Assembly: GCA_021397835.1 (NCBI GenBank)
Contig: JAJFZO010000094.1
Span: 10,454,001 to 10,518,000, forward strand
DNA: 64,000 nucleotides
Direction of reading: 5' to 3'
Source of the DNA: Moringa oleifera
Taxonomy: Eukaryota > Streptophyta > Magnoliopsida > Brassicales > Moringaceae
Part shown: piece by piece, positions 1-13,336 of the stretch
How the letters are laid out: each line of letters starts with the position of its first letter
Position numbering within the stretch: the first letter of the stretch is position 1
Position numbers and translations under genes: made by a program
The notes under the pieces: model-generated
What the model was told of the DNA's origin: nothing
The model's input: only the letters and a program-made list of their open reading frames with translations
The model's database searches: none

Positions 1-269
1 AAAGTAAAAATTTAAATAATATTTATTTTTAAAATGATAAAAACTTTTTATCAATTTATTTTTTTTAAAAAGTAAAAACATCCACTTGATCCAACATAAA
101 ATAATGAGAAAATCTTCCTCACAGTTCCTGGGCTGAATGGCCAAATTGAAGTCTCATGAAACGACATCGTTTTCGCTTCTGTTGTTTGGTTTTCAGCTTT
201 CCTTCTAGGCATAGGAACCGTGTAGAATCAGACGATAAGAGCCTCTTTCTCTGCCTGTTTCGCTGTTTG

Positions 270-278
<9 letters not shown>

Positions 279-330
<52 letters not shown>
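279..330. repeat. (TC)26 microsatellite in a leader region
   Basis: An uninterrupted TC dinucleotide run of about 52 bases lies just before the inferred leader-intron donor of the ELOF1-like gene. Pyrimidine-rich CT tracts are common in plant core promoters and 5' untranslated regions, so it may lie in the transcribed leader. Its length makes it prone to slippage. Confidence 0.9.
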
Positions 331-332
<2 letters not shown>

Positions 333-355
333 GTTTAACCATTCAGTTCATAGAG

Positions 356-1146
356 GTACGTTCATGATGTTTACATGCTTCTGATTTACGAATTTATCAA
401 GTTGTTTTAAGATTAATTTTATTCATCGTTCAAGGTTTGTCGTACTTCGGTGTTTAGTTTCATCTGGGTCCATAAGTATATCATAGAGTTCATAGAACTC
501 TGATTTCATCTTCGATAAGGGTGGCTTGAGTTTGTATGCTGCCTTGATTAACTTAAAATTTTTAGTTTTTGGGTTTTATTGATTATTTAGCTGTGCTAGG
601 GTTAAGATTTTATGTTGAGTCTTTCTTTTCTTTCCTCCCACGTTTTCTTATTAGCCAAACACAGCCGGAGTTTTACTTTTTTTATTTGTCTAATTAGGTA
701 GTTACCCCTTCTTTTCTTTTTGTGTTTGGTTTGGGTATTTTGCCTCTTATCATTTCAAAGTGGAAAAAAGGATATGCATAATGGCATCTTCTAGGTTTTC
801 GTGTTTAATTAACATTCTAATTCTGGGCATATCTCAAAGACTGGTTTGAAGCTGTTCCACTCCATTAGGTTAAGTTACTGTTCTAGTTCTATGGGCAAAC
901 AATGCTTGTCCATGCCCATCAATTCGATAAAATTGTTTTCCTTGGTGTTCCCTATGACAGATGCCAGTCAAAGCTGATTAAGGGCATTTAATAGGCATGC
1001 TCATTACATTGTACAATTAGGTGGCATCTCACTTTTTTTGCCTGCTTCTGAATAATGTATCTTTGTGCCAACGCAGACTTGAAATACCTATTTTTAATTT
1101 CTATTTTTAGAGCTTCAAGTAACGATTTGAACTTGATGTTTCACAG
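356..1146 (+). other. Probable 5'UTR leader intron of the ELOF1-like gene
   Basis: A consensus donor (GAG then GTACGT) at 356 and an acceptor (TTTCACAG) ending at 1146 would join the TC-rich leader to the short sequence just before the ATG at 1161. Long first introns in the leader are common in plant housekeeping genes and often raise expression. This is inferred from splice signals only. Confidence 0.55.
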
Positions 1147-1160
1147 GCATCGGTTGAGAA

Positions 1161-3173
1161 ATGGGAAAAAGGAAATCTAGAGCAAAGCCTCCTCCTAAGA
1201 AGCGGATGGACAAGCTAGATACTGTTTTCTGCTGTCCTTTCTGCAATCATGGCACTGGTGTTGAATGTCGTATGTGAGTGCTTGGTCAATCTCTTTGTCT
1301 CCTAATTATTTGTTTTTTTTTTTGTGGGAAAGATGTATTGAACTGGGGTTCAAATGCAAGTTAACATCACAATAAGGTGTACTGAAAATTTATTCTATAT
1401 GCAAAACTTATTGCAGAGCTATGGTTTCTATATTCAATAACTTGCAAACGCAACATTTTTACTTTATTCTACTTTACAATAGTGTCTAAATTTGCTGAAT
1501 TACAATATTAAAATGATTTTTTAAAATGTATTTATTAACGGAATATTTCTCATTTAAAACAATCTGAATGAAGAATTGTCCCATCCTTAAATATGCTTTT
1601 ATATTTTGCCTATTAATGTAACGTATAGAGACAATATTGATTGGTGATCTTAGAAAGGATTGATCTATATTCTATTTTTGCATGCCTTTGTACCTGACTT
1701 TTGGCTCTTTACATACTAAACTGGAAAATATTCTGGTTCACAGTGATATGAAAAACTTGATTGGCGAGGCTGTTTGTAGGATTTGCCATGAAAGCTTCAG
1801 CACAACCATCACAGGTATGTGATTGTTTATTGCTTCGGGTGCAGGCTATGAATGATCAAGTTATAATTTACACTGTGCATTGTTGAAAGCTGTTGAAATG
1901 ATCGGGAGAGGATGGTCTGACAGTTTCATCTTTTGTTCTTTTTTAGACCAGATTTTTCTAGTGAAAGTTGTACCTTTCTGTGAATTTATACCTTCTTAGG
2001 AACATCCTTTGGAAGAAATGAGGTTGTATTATGTAGGTAATGCTGAACATATAGGCTGATGTCAGTGGGAAACTTAGATAATATTATTTTTTAACTCCGA
2101 TATCTGAAATTAATATATTAGTAGTGGTCTGACTTTTCCTCTCCTTTATCATCTGTAAGAGCATGCCACACTTCTTTGGCTTTTTCTTTTTCATTTATGA
2201 TGTGTGTTTTAAGTATGGTCAAGAGTTCATTTTTGGGGCTAGAAGGGGAGCAAAGTGGTGGATATGACCTTTAGACCAACACAAGCATGTTCCAGGAGTT
2301 TGTCTCTGTCACTTATTGATTCAGTGAAATGAGTGTCTTTTGCTTCCTTGAAAAGGGCTTTAGCATGGTATGAATGGACATGGTTTTAGGGTGTTAATCT
2401 TGATTATGATCATGAAGCCTACCTATCAGAAATTTTGAAATTTTCTGAATGTAGTTGACATGTAGTTTGTTTTAGTATGTGGAAATATCTGAATTCTTCT
2501 AGAGTATCATTGTTTCCTCTTGGAGTTTGCTTTCACAGTCACCTCTTACATCCATGTAGAGTCTTTATGAAAATTATGTAGTGAACATGATGTGTGACAG
2601 GAATGATTAGTACCATAGTGCAATTACTTGCTTATTATGATCTTATTCCTACATCATTGGGAATTTGTTTCACAATACTTTGCTTAGAAGTGTTCCCTTT
2701 CAATCTCTTCTGGCTGCAGCTTGAGTAGTGGTTCCCATAGATATAGTATTAGATTTCTGGTTTTGAACATTCTTTCCTTTATCTAACTGACTTCTTGATT
2801 TAGGCTTTTAGCAGTTTTTATGAGTGATATTAATGTAAAGAGCGAGAATCGATCTATAAATATATGATATGTCTCTATTATTGGTCTTGAAAGTATACCT
2901 CTTTTCCTATTATATCTGTCTCAACTTGCCCTTGTTTGGTTTATCAGTAATTGACAATATGCTAAGAATTGAGCTGATGTGTCATTTGTTTTTTTTTTTT
3001 TTTTTGTGCAGCTTTAACCGAACCTATAGACATGTAAGTTCAAATCTATACAACTCAAAGTTAGATGATTATTTATCCAATATCTGTCTGATTAGGAATC
3101 ATTGAACTACAGATATAGTGAATGGATCGATGAATGCGAGCGGGTCAACAACCTCGAAGATGACGGTGCTTAA
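1161..3173 (+). CDS. ELOF1: ELOF1/Elf1-type transcription elongation factor
   Basis: Four exons (1161-1273, 1744-1814, 3012-3033, 3113-3173) encode an 88-residue protein, close to the usual size of animal and plant ELOF1. The family binds elongating RNA polymerase II, helps passage through nucleosomes and supports transcription-coupled repair; it acts in the nucleus. The N-terminus is a basic tail (MGKRKSRAKPPPKKR). A four-cysteine zinc ribbon follows, with pairs C25/C28 (CPFC) and C49/C52 (CRIC), then the conserved segment IDIYSEWIDECERVN. Exon 3 is a 22-nucleotide microexon whose loss would break the frame. The start is the only ATG that gives the basic tail, 14 bases after the inferred leader-intron acceptor. 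Confidence 0.93.
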
Positions 3174-5307
3174 GAAGCCTATACTATGTACCTTGTCCAT
3201 CATCATAGATACAAAAAAAGATCTCTTTGATACCAATTTTTAAGGATATGTCTGATGATCCAAATCTAGATTTGTTTCTGCTTGGTGGATCTCTTGTATG
3301 TGATATGGTTAAGAATTGTTATTCTGCTGGCTGTTGCCTAATCACATTTGAACCCTTTCTGGGTGGATTTAGTGTATGTATAGTAACAAATACTTACCTT
3401 TCAAAATGTTGTTGATGAGCTTAAAGCTGCAGAAATTTGTGTTATTCACCCTTTGGATGGAGCCATGCCACCTTGGATCTGCCAACTAGTTACCAAAAGG
3501 CAGTTTTCTGGATATTGGGCAGATGAGATGTCTTGAATTTTTTCCATTGATGGTGGGGGCATTGAGCAATCAGCATCTGCCAGGTATAAGTTCTGGGTGA
3601 ATCATTTGACGGTACAAATTTCATGGACTTCTTGATGAGATTAGGTAACCAAAATTTCTTGTTCATTACAGACAGATTAGGACTTCCAAATCCACCATAA
3701 ATTCTATCTTAAGAGAAAATGTAAGCTTTTAGTAATATTAGGATGGACTTCAAGATAAAAATTCAATCTAAGCAACAAGGGAAGTAGTAATTAACTAATG
3801 ATAAATTGATTTTTGTCCGTCAACTTTTACCTATGGGAAATGACATGGATGTCAAAAAAAACCTTAAATTTTATATGTTTTTTATTTTAAATTTTAAATT
3901 TCAATTTGATTGATTTAAATTATATTTTAAAGTGAATATTGTTTTAAACTTTAAATTTAATTTTTTCCTCTAATCAAATGTTTACTTTTTAAATATATTT
4001 AGATAAATTTTAATATTTTAATTTTATTCAAATTGAATCTTATTGATAAATTTAAACATTAAAGATATTCAAATTAAAAAAATTTATAATAAATTTTGAT
4101 TTATAATGTTTTACGTATGTTAAAAAAATTCAAATTATCATTATAAGAAAGTTTAAATTTTTTTGAATATTAAAAATATATTTTTAAAAATATACTATCA
4201 AAATTTTAAAAAATTTATAAAAAATAGTTAACTAATTAAAAATTTTTCAAATTTAAGGGATAAAATTGAAGTACAAAATTTGTTTAAGTAATTTTTAAGT
4301 ATTTCAATAATAAAAAGATCATTAATCTTTCATAATAGTTTTAAGTCAAATTTTAATTTGGATAAAATTAATATATTAAGGTTTATTTGGATTAATTTTG
4401 AAAATTAAGGTTTGATTGAGAGAAAAGATAAAATTTAGATTTTAAATAATATTTACTCTAGATTTTATTTTAAATCTATTATAAAAAAATTAAGGATGTT
4501 TATATAACTAAAATATTTTAAAAATAATTCAAATAAATTTTATACTTTATTTAAAATTAATAGCTTAAATTTTAATAATTTTAGACTCATAAATTATTTT
4601 TTATTAATTTTTTAAATTTTTTATAGCATAAATTTTAAAAGTATTTTAAGTATTAAAAAAAATTAAAATTTTTTGTAATGGTAATTTGAATGATTCCTTA
4701 CATCGTTCTAAAATTTCACATCAAAATTTGTTTTACAACATTCTTAATTTAAATATTTTAGTTTTTAATTTTTTCATAATATTTAAATTAAACCAAATTA
4801 AAAAATAGATATAAAATTAAATCAAAATAAAATTTAAATTAAAAATAATATAATTCAAATTTTTTATATTTACCCAATAATTTTGATTTTTTTTCTATTT
4901 TCGAAGGAGTACAGTAGGTTTTCCTTTTTCCTCTTAATCTTAACTTAAAAATAAATGATTTCAAAGTAAATTATATAAAATGGGCCGACCCGTTTTAGTT
5001 TCAGTTGCACTTCTATGAATCAACAAACGGGCCGAGCCAAAAGGGAAGAAGACTACAAAACACGGCACTCTCCTCTTTCACAATCGCTCTCCCCCTCTTT
5101 CGCTCCCTTTCTTCGTTATAATCTGTTTGATTTCGAACACAATTGTGCCCTCTTTTGTCTTGGCTTTCATCGCCGTTAAGACAAAATTTTCGTTCGAACC
5201 ATCAAATTAAACTCCATTTTATGCTTTTTAAACGGTTGCTTTTGAACTCCGTTGCTCTGCTTGTTTTTGAGCTACTTTCAGGACAGGAGAGGTAAAAGAG
5301 AGAACCC
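3174..5307. other. 3' flank, AT-rich intergenic spacer, then SHH2 promoter and leader
   Basis: The first 600 bases after the ELOF1 stop are ordinary sequence, probably 3'UTR and flank. From about 3780 to 4970 the DNA is very AT-rich, with many AAATTT and TTTAAA runs and no usable reading frame. Just before SHH2, TGGGCC at 4981-4986 and a CGGGCC nearby resemble site II elements of genes active in dividing cells. A pyrimidine-rich stretch at about 5070-5120 probably marks the transcription start region. Confidence 0.6.
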
Positions 5308-8300
5308 ATGGGTCGGCCTCCCAGTAATGGAGGCCCTGCCTTCCGCTTCACTCAAAATGAGGTATTTTCTTTGAAGTTTTTTACTTCAATTTGTACCTCT
5401 ATTGTTGTGCCTTTATGCATAATGAATGTCGGTGCACGTTATGGGTGGTTGGTACCTAATTTTGAATTTAGAGTAATATGATCAAAACAATACAAAATTT
5501 GAAGTTAGAGTTGGAAAAACGAACTGAGCTTTTTGGATTGCCTGTTCAATCTATTTGGTTTTGGGGCGGTGCTTTGGGGTTTGATGCCTTGTAGTTTTCC
5601 GTGCCTGAAATAATCGAGATTTTTTTTCTTTGTGGGAGAAGTTCTTTTCTCCGTGATACCTGTGTTGCTTTTTATTTTATGGAATCAGTTTTTGGGTTGG
5701 CTTAGATGCTTCTGATGTTAATCTTTATTTTCTTAGGATTATTTAGATGATTAGTGACTACTAGCCTTGCTTGCTTAATTGGCACTATCTTTTTTCTACT
5801 TGACTTTTAAATCCAGGATTTAGAAGGTTTCAGAGCGGCTTTGTCCTCTTTCTGGTTAACAGTTTAATACTCTTTAAGAACTCGGGAAATGAGATTATGA
5901 AAGTGGCAGAAGGATTGTTGATCATGTGTCTTTCTTTCTCTGCAATGCTTTATCTTGATCCTCAAAAATTCTTTTGATGATAAATCATGTACTATTTGGT
6001 TTTGACTTCAGAAATCATTACTATATAACAAACCATTGAACTAATTTTATGATCATCAGGATACCTTGGTGACATTATGTCTGGTTGCTGATTACCTTTG
6101 GGCTCCGTTGGGTATTTAGGCTCATGCGTTTAAGAAAATAATGAGCTTGGTTCTATCTTTCGTTTCTGGGTTATGTGCACTGAAAGCAATAGGAGAGCCT
6201 TCAATGGGGTGGAGAGGTTTTATTAGTAAATCATAGATTCTTACATCCTTTGTTCTTGTGGTTAAATAGACGTTATCTTGGAAACTAGAGAGGGGTTTAT
6301 AGAGTTCATGGAATTTTGTGTTAATAGAATTTTGATGTGTCGTAGGTTGCATCCGTTGGTGCTCTTGTGAATGCTTTACTTCTTTTCTTATTATGGAACA
6401 AAGGGAATGAAACGTGCTCTCTGCATTGTAGGTTTTCTGTACGTGATAAAATACTTATTCCCCCACTAAGTTGATTCTAGTTTTGGAATATTCCTAGCAC
6501 TATCTTGATCATTGCTGTCACTGTAATTGCATTCTATGTATGTCTCTGAATTTCGTCGCATCTGATATGTCCTAAAATCATGACTAGTGTGAATTATTAC
6601 CTTAGTAACAGTTGTCATTGGTCTTCTTAAGATTATTCTGTGTGACAAATTATTTCATGTAGACGTTTCTCTTCCATGCATTATAGTATTTCTTTGAGGA
6701 AATTGATGTACACGGATTGCATCTCAATGGGGCTTCTGTTAATACTCTACTTCTTTTGTTATTAAGAAACAAGGTAGAAAACACATGTGCTCTCTGCATT
6801 GTAGGTTTTCTCTATGTGATTCAAAACATGTTTCCCCATGCAATCAATTCCGGTTTTCGAATATTCTTTACCTATCTTGATCAGTGCTTTAAGTGTAACT
6901 GCATTCTGTTTTTCTCGGCGTTTTGTCACATCTGTTCTGTGTCATAAAATCATAATTGTCGTGAATTTCTACCTCAATAAGACCTTGTTGGTCGGTCTTG
7001 CTTCATAAGATTATGCTGTGTGCTAAACTATTTCACATCGTCTTTCCCCCCTTTGCATTAATACTTATGAGTTCTTCAATCAATCACCTCATGTAAGCCT
7101 TATGGAGAACTGCTTTACTGTTTAAAAATCTATTTTCAAATTGGTTGTGGGATGGGAAAAGCATCCTAATGAAAACTGTTTCCTATAGAAGAGAATATAT
7201 ATTGTTTATTTATGGGGCTTTTGGTCCATATAAGTACTCTCATGTCTTGGATGGTGACATCTTTGTTAAGGTTGCTGAGATGGAAACTATTTTGCAAGAG
7301 CACCACAATGCAATGCCAGCTCGGGAGATTCTTGTTGGATTAGCGGAGAAATTCAGGTGTGCTTGACCCTCACTTAAGATGTCCAATATTTTATGGTTTT
7401 TTCTCTCTGTTTATGACCTTTAATTGAGAGTAACTTCTTATTGGTTGTAGTGAGTCCACGGACCGAAAAGGGAAGATTGTTGTGCAATTTAAGCAAGTAA
7501 GACTTTTTTTTTTTTGGTTTTATTTGTAGTTGCCATTTAGAGTTGATTAATCCATATGGAACTTTTGTTACAGGTCTGGAATTGGTTCCAAAACAGGCGG
7601 TATGCAATAAGAGCAAAATCAAGTAAGGCTCCTGGGAAGTTGAATGTATCATCCATGCCCCGAGATGATACAACTCCTGTGAGAAATGTGCCTCAGCCTG
7701 TAGTTGCTCCTATCCCTGCACCTGTGCCCCCTCACATGCCTGCTCCAATGCCTGCTCATGTGCCTGCTCCCTCAGGTAGGATGGGTTATGCTCTATGTTC
7801 AAGATATGATGCCATGACCTTTGCCTTTTGAATTTTGGGTTTTCTTAGCTGACCGTCAAACTTACTGTGTGTTGTAGCATTTCAAATGGCCTTTTCAGGC
7901 TAGATTAGGGTTGTCACCTAGCCAGATATGCTTTTCTAGATACCATAAGGTTCTCCAATTAATAAAATCATCCATAATAATTGAGTGAGCTAGAATTAAA
8001 TTTTAGCATGGTGGATTATTAGCTGTTTAAACTAGAGATTGGTAGTTCCCTTGGTACTTATTTTTGGATGTATATTTGTTGAGGGAAAACTCATGCATCT
8101 GCATCTAGAAAGAAGCATATTAATATGCCACTTAATTTCTTCACAATCCACTAGCCTTAGTGTCTGTAAATTTCTGCTATCTTCTTTCTATCTCTCTCTC
8201 TCAGTTCCTAGCGTTGGGAGGAGTGCTTCAGATTCTTATTTGGAGTTTGAAGCTAAATCTGCAAGGGATGGTGCATGGTAACTATTTCTGGACATTCAAG

Positions 8301-10276
8301 TTACGAATTTTGAAGGCCGATCCATGATGCATCATCTTATGAAACCTAAGCATTTCTTTTCTTTCTTTTATTTTTTTTCCCTCATAAAGCTAAATTGTGT
8401 CTAAATCTCTACTCCCTTGTTGTCAGGTATGATGTTCAAAGCTTTCTAGCTCATAGATATTTGGAGACAGGTGATCCGGTAATTTTCAAGCTTCCTGTCT
8501 ATTTGAATTTCGTTTGATCCTTTGACATCTTTATACTGTGTTCGAACTAAGATCGTCTTAGTATTTACTCTTTAATTGTAATTGTACACGTTAAATAATA
8601 TGCATATGTTATTACATCAACTGATGTTAACTTTGAATTTGAAAGTAGAAAGGTTTGAACTTTTACCTAAAGTTTACAGCGGCTTTTGTAATTTATACTA
8701 ATATTATTATGCAAATGATATGAAGTTCTGTGAATGCGAGATCCAACTTTGAGCCCTTTTTACTTCAGTGCTTTTCCCTTATTTATGGTAAACTTTGATG
8801 GCAATTTCAGGAAGTACAGGTTCGATTTGCTGGTTTTGGGCCTGAGGAGGATGAGTGGGTGAATGTCAAAAAGCATGTCAGGCAACGTTCTCTCCCATGT
8901 GAGGCATCAGAATGTGTTGCAGTTCTTCCGGGAGATCTCATACTCTGTTTTCAGGTGGGAATTTTTACCTGTAAATGACAAATGAAAAGTGAATTTGATT
9001 TTATAATTTGGCTTTTCTTTGAAGCTCCTTTATTCAGTGCTCTTAAAATTTTCAGGAAGGCAAAGATCAGGCTCTTTATTTTGATGCCCATGTCCTTGAT
9101 GCACAAAGACGAAGACATGATGTAAGAGGTTGTCGTTGTCGGTTCTTAGTGCGTTATGATCATGATCAGTCTGAGGTATAAATTCATTGATGTCTTTTAC
9201 TTTTATCTTTTCTCTTTCTGGAGGGTATTGGTAACCTGATAACTGATTTAGAGCTGAATTTTTCATAGCCAGTTTAACCTAGGTAATGGACCCAAGTTGC
9301 TTAAGCTGAGGAATTAGTGATACCGAAAAGGGATGGACTCACCATGGACAATGTAATGGCTGAAAATATGTTAGATTAAGATTCTTATGATACAATTATG
9401 TTGGTCTGAACATTATTAACATTATCTATTCTGGGGATTACTTTTGAAGTGTAACAGCTGAGCAAGTATCGGAATTTTTGCATTTTGATGGAAATTATAG
9501 TTAGACACCTTTTCAATTATGCAAAAACTTTTAGTTCAGTTTAGTTAGGTGATAATTTTATTTGACAAGTGATATGTAAACTTCGAATAGAGTATTTGCT
9601 TGATATGATTGGCCTTAGGATTGTAACATTGAGTACACCATATTCCATGTACTTATTGTAATTTTTACATGTGGAAAAATCATATTTCCAATACGGTTTT
9701 ATCTCATCCAGGAGCAAAAGTTGCAAATTGCTTGATGAGGAGAAGTAAAATGGTTCTTATGCGCTTAATGCGTCCTTCCTGCAACATGCATGTTAATGCT
9801 AGGCTAGCAGTGTGATATGTTTAGCATTCCCCAGTTGTTTGATTTGGCAGTTTAACTTTGTTGTGGATGTAATGGTCTATGAATATAATCGGTTCTCAAA
9901 GTTTAACTTTCAGGAAATTGTGCCTCTGAGAAAGGTTTGTCGTCGGCCTGAGACTGATTACAGATTGCAGCAACTTCATGCCGCAAACGATTCAGCATGT
10001 GCAGAGCAGCAGAAGCCTAGTGGGGATTCTGCAACTAATATGCCAAAGATTGTTACTTCATCGGCTGATATTTTGCAGAAGCTGCGCAGTATGGACATGG
10101 CAACTCTGGCCCCTGTTCAACATGCTAATGTTTCTGTAGCCACCCAACCTACAAGTACAGAACCAAGAAATCCTGGTTTACATCCAGGGAATCCAGTTGT
10201 GCAACCTACTGGTGCTCAGCTGATTAGTGGAGTTGTTGTAAGTGTCACTGGTGACAATATTCAGGAAAGGAAGTAG
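5308..10276 (+). CDS. SHH2: SAWADEE homeodomain homolog, SHH2 type
   Basis: Nine exons (5308-5361, 7271-7356, 7451-7496, 7574-7775, 8205-8277, 8427-8478, 8811-8954, 9056-9175, 9914-10276) encode about 379 residues. The N-terminus [18 protein letters not shown] and the motif [11 protein letters not shown] (residues 63-73) are the divergent homeodomain. A Pro/Ala-rich linker follows (about 100-130). The SAWADEE domain (about 140-270) includes [17 protein letters not shown] and the Cys/His-containing [20 protein letters not shown]1 reads H3K9 methylation through this tandem Tudor-like fold and recruits Pol IV in RNA-directed DNA methylation; SHH2 is its longer paralogue with a less defined role. 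The start and length match the SHH2 branch better than SHH1. The C-terminal 100 residues are low-complexity. Intron 1 (1.9 kb) holds a tandem duplication. Confidence 0.92.
6347..7040. repeat. Diverged tandem duplication inside SHH2 intron 1
   Basis: Two head-to-tail copies of roughly 320-350 bases align with an offset of about 375 bases: 6347-6660 and 6716-7040. Shared blocks include CTCTCTGCATTGTAGGTTTT (ending near 6434 and 6807), ATCTTGATCA(T/G)TGCT and the TATTTCA block near 6655 and 7030. Many substitutions and small indels separate the copies, so the event is old. It lies wholly in the intron. Confidence 0.85.
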
Positions 10277-10817
10277 GCAACCTCAGCAGTCAGATGTTCA
10301 GATTTCTCGCCAGTAGAATGGAAGTAGGCAAACTCAGCAGTTAAAAATTACATGTAATTTTATTTTCAGGCCATTAATAGGATGAGATTTCTATCATTCA
10401 TAGCTTGTCCCTTTCATTTCTCTTGTTTTTCCTCTTCTGAATGTGATCAATCCCTGAACCATGAAAGCAATGAGAAGGGCTGGTGCGGGTCCTGAATTGA
10501 GTAATGGTTTCCTGTATGTTTGGCAAAAAGTAAAGGGAAGTGGGTGTCTTGACAGAATCAGCCTTTTTTCTCTTTAATCTCGTTAAACATCTAAACACAT
10601 CGTTCTGGGAATTACGAACACAGGCGTCGTGGCAACGTAAGCTCAAAGGACTAGAAAGGAAGAAAAGAACGCACATTCATGATGGCATGTCAACCGGTTA
10701 ATAGAGAAAGTGCCTCTTGTGCACGTTAGCTACAAGCACACTTACCAGCTGCCCTTTACAGTTTACATATTAAATAAAAGCAGACGACCCTCTATGCGGG
10801 CGCAAACACGTACACGT

Positions 10818-10864
<47 letters not shown>

Positions 10865-10975
10865 ACACTGCAAGTAAAACCCTCCCTCGCTAAAACATCA
10901 ACTAACAAAAAGAGAAGAGGAAGGAGAACTAGAGATAGAAAAACAGTTAATTGAAAGAACAGAACAACAAAAGAA
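10277..10975. other. SHH2 3' flank and RTN4IP1-like promoter and leader
   Basis: The first part is the probable SHH2 3'UTR. It contains a short internal repeat of GGAAGTAGGCAA-CTCAGCAG at about 10267-10290 and 10320-10342. The right half leads into the next gene and includes the CT microsatellite. I see no further gene. Confidence 0.6.
10823..10862. repeat. (CT)20 microsatellite
   Basis: A pure CT run of about 40 bases lies 114 bases before the ATG of the RTN4IP1-like gene, in the likely promoter or leader. It resembles the TC run before the ELOF1-like gene. Confidence 0.9.
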
Positions 10976-13305
10976 ATGCGAGCCTTGAGGCTATTTTCTT
11001 GCCGTAGGGAAAGCGTCAATGGGAAGAGCAGCGCTTCGCTTTGTCAGTGGTCAAGGATAGTTCTGGTCCGGTGCATCGTTACCACTTGCAGGGCAGTGGT
11101 GCTCCCGCGGTTCGGAGGGCCGGAAGTGCTGGTGCTCCGGCCGAATGTCGAGGTGCCCGATCTCAAGCCCAATGAGGTCCTTGTACGGGCCCGAGCTGTC
11201 TCCATCAACCCTCTTGATACTAGAGTGAGTTTTTACTGTAATTCTCGCTGCAATAAATCTTTTTTGACTTTCTTCTCTTCTGTGCTCATTTTAGTTTCGA
11301 ATATTTTGGTTACCGCCTGATTCTTGGTTGGTTGATCAGAAAATGATGGATATGGAATGAATTGGTGCAGAAATGTTAAAAACTTGTTTATGTTGGACTT
11401 GCGCGACTGCTTCGAGGAATCTTTTGGTTTAGTTAAGGAGTTCGGGCCCTTCTGGATGATTGGTTGCTGTGAGAATATAGGGAATAAGATTGCAATCTTA
11501 TGTCATTGTCCACTTGTTCCAGTCGTCTGGTACTATGATTTTCTATTTTATATTTGGTAAAATAATTTAACATATAATTGAATGACCAACTTATTATAGA
11601 AAGAAAAAAAGAAAAGAATTATGAATGCATGAGTATTGATCACTTCACTATAGCTATGAAGTGTGTAATTTGGAGAAAGGTGGCTTTTAACTATGTCACA
11701 TTTCATGAAGTGCCATATAAGTGGGTGTATAAATTTATGGAATCAAGATGGTTAAGGTAGATGTAGGTTTCTCACTTAATTTCCTTGATTAGAAGGCCAT
11801 TTACGTTCTAAATGTGAAAGGCGAACTTGTATTTTAACCTTGGCAGCTCATTGTCGATGGCCCTCTGCATTTTGGGTTAAAATTTGTATAAATTCCTGCA
11901 GCTGGTTGGTAACTGAGTTTTGTTATAGTGCAACTTGGCATGTAGGGAGTGGAGGAGGGCTATAGAAAACTTAAATATTATAACAAAAATTAGTGGATTT
12001 TACAAAAATTCAAAAAATGGGAGGCAAAAGAAGATTGAGGCTTGTAGAGAGAGGGTTTATGATGGAAAATTTGAAGACATCCAGGCTAGTTGTGATCTGA
12101 ACAAATGATTCAACTTGACAAAAGATACAAAAAGCATGCAATATTTTCTCCATCTTGTGCATTCATTTTCTCTGGTGTTACATGTTCTCTGTTCGTTTCA
12201 AATAATAGGAGTAAATTAAATTTCAGAATTCTTGATGTTTCATCCACGGCCACTTACTTCACTGTTTTGTAGTTTGGCCACTTGGCTGAAGGCCATTCAA
12301 CTTTGTAATTATGACAACTCACTTGTAGACTTTCTGTGTTTTAGAGCCGTGGCTTTTGTTTCTTTGGAGATTTTGTGAACTTCATTAGTTGTCAAAAATT
12401 TGCTGCCACTTTGTTTGCTGTAAACATACTCATCTGATTGCGCTGCATATAAAAATTCAGTCGTGCCCCTATAGATAATTTGTATAGATTGTTCTTGATT
12501 TTATTGTTCTTAGATGCGATCTGGCTATGGACGTTCAATATTTGAACCCCTTCTACCAATTATCTTGGGTCGTGATATCAGCGGCGAAGTTGCAGCTGTT
12601 GGCAGTTCTGTGCAGTCACTGACAGTTGGGCAGGAAGTTTTTGGTGCCTTGCATCCAACCGCCTTGAGGGGTACTTATACTGATTATGCAGTCCTTTCAG
12701 AAGATGAAGTTACTCGGAAACCACTCTCAGTTAGTCATGTGGTAATTATTCAGTTGTTTATTTGTTTGCTATATGTTCTTATCAGCCCTGTATGGTTGAC
12801 TATTCGCTTTGATATGTTCATTTCAATTGGTTCTCACTTGCCAGGATTCTAGATTTGATTATAACAAGTTGTTTCAAATGTCCTGCAAACGCACTTTGAA
12901 TTTGTAAACCATCTTGAATATTATTTGTTCCTCGTAGCTCTTTATCTTACAATTTGTAAGTGGAGGTAACCTGCAAAAATTTTTGTATGCCGCTCTAAAA
13001 TCTGGCGTTACTTGCTGTCCTTTCATTAATTACTATGGTTTATAAACTAATTTGATGTTAAGAATCTCATACTGTGGCTTTTGTTTGTTAGATTTTTTAA
13101 CTGGTTGACATGCTTCTGTAGGAAGCAAGTGCCATTCCTTTTGCTGCGCTGACTGCATGGCGTGCTCTAAAAAGTACTGCTAGGATAACTGAAGGGTATG
13201 TTCACGTTGCTGAGATATCAACTTTGTTTCAAGAATATCCTTTTTCTTCCCTTTTTATTTTTTGGGTTGGGTTTTTTCGTGCTGTGCACAGGGGGCCCAC
13301 GGGTT

Positions 13306-13336
<31 letters not shown>

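Noticed and set aside
3227..3415. 62-codon open frame downstream of the ELOF1-like gene
   Set aside because: It lies in the likely 3'UTR or flank and shows no conserved features.
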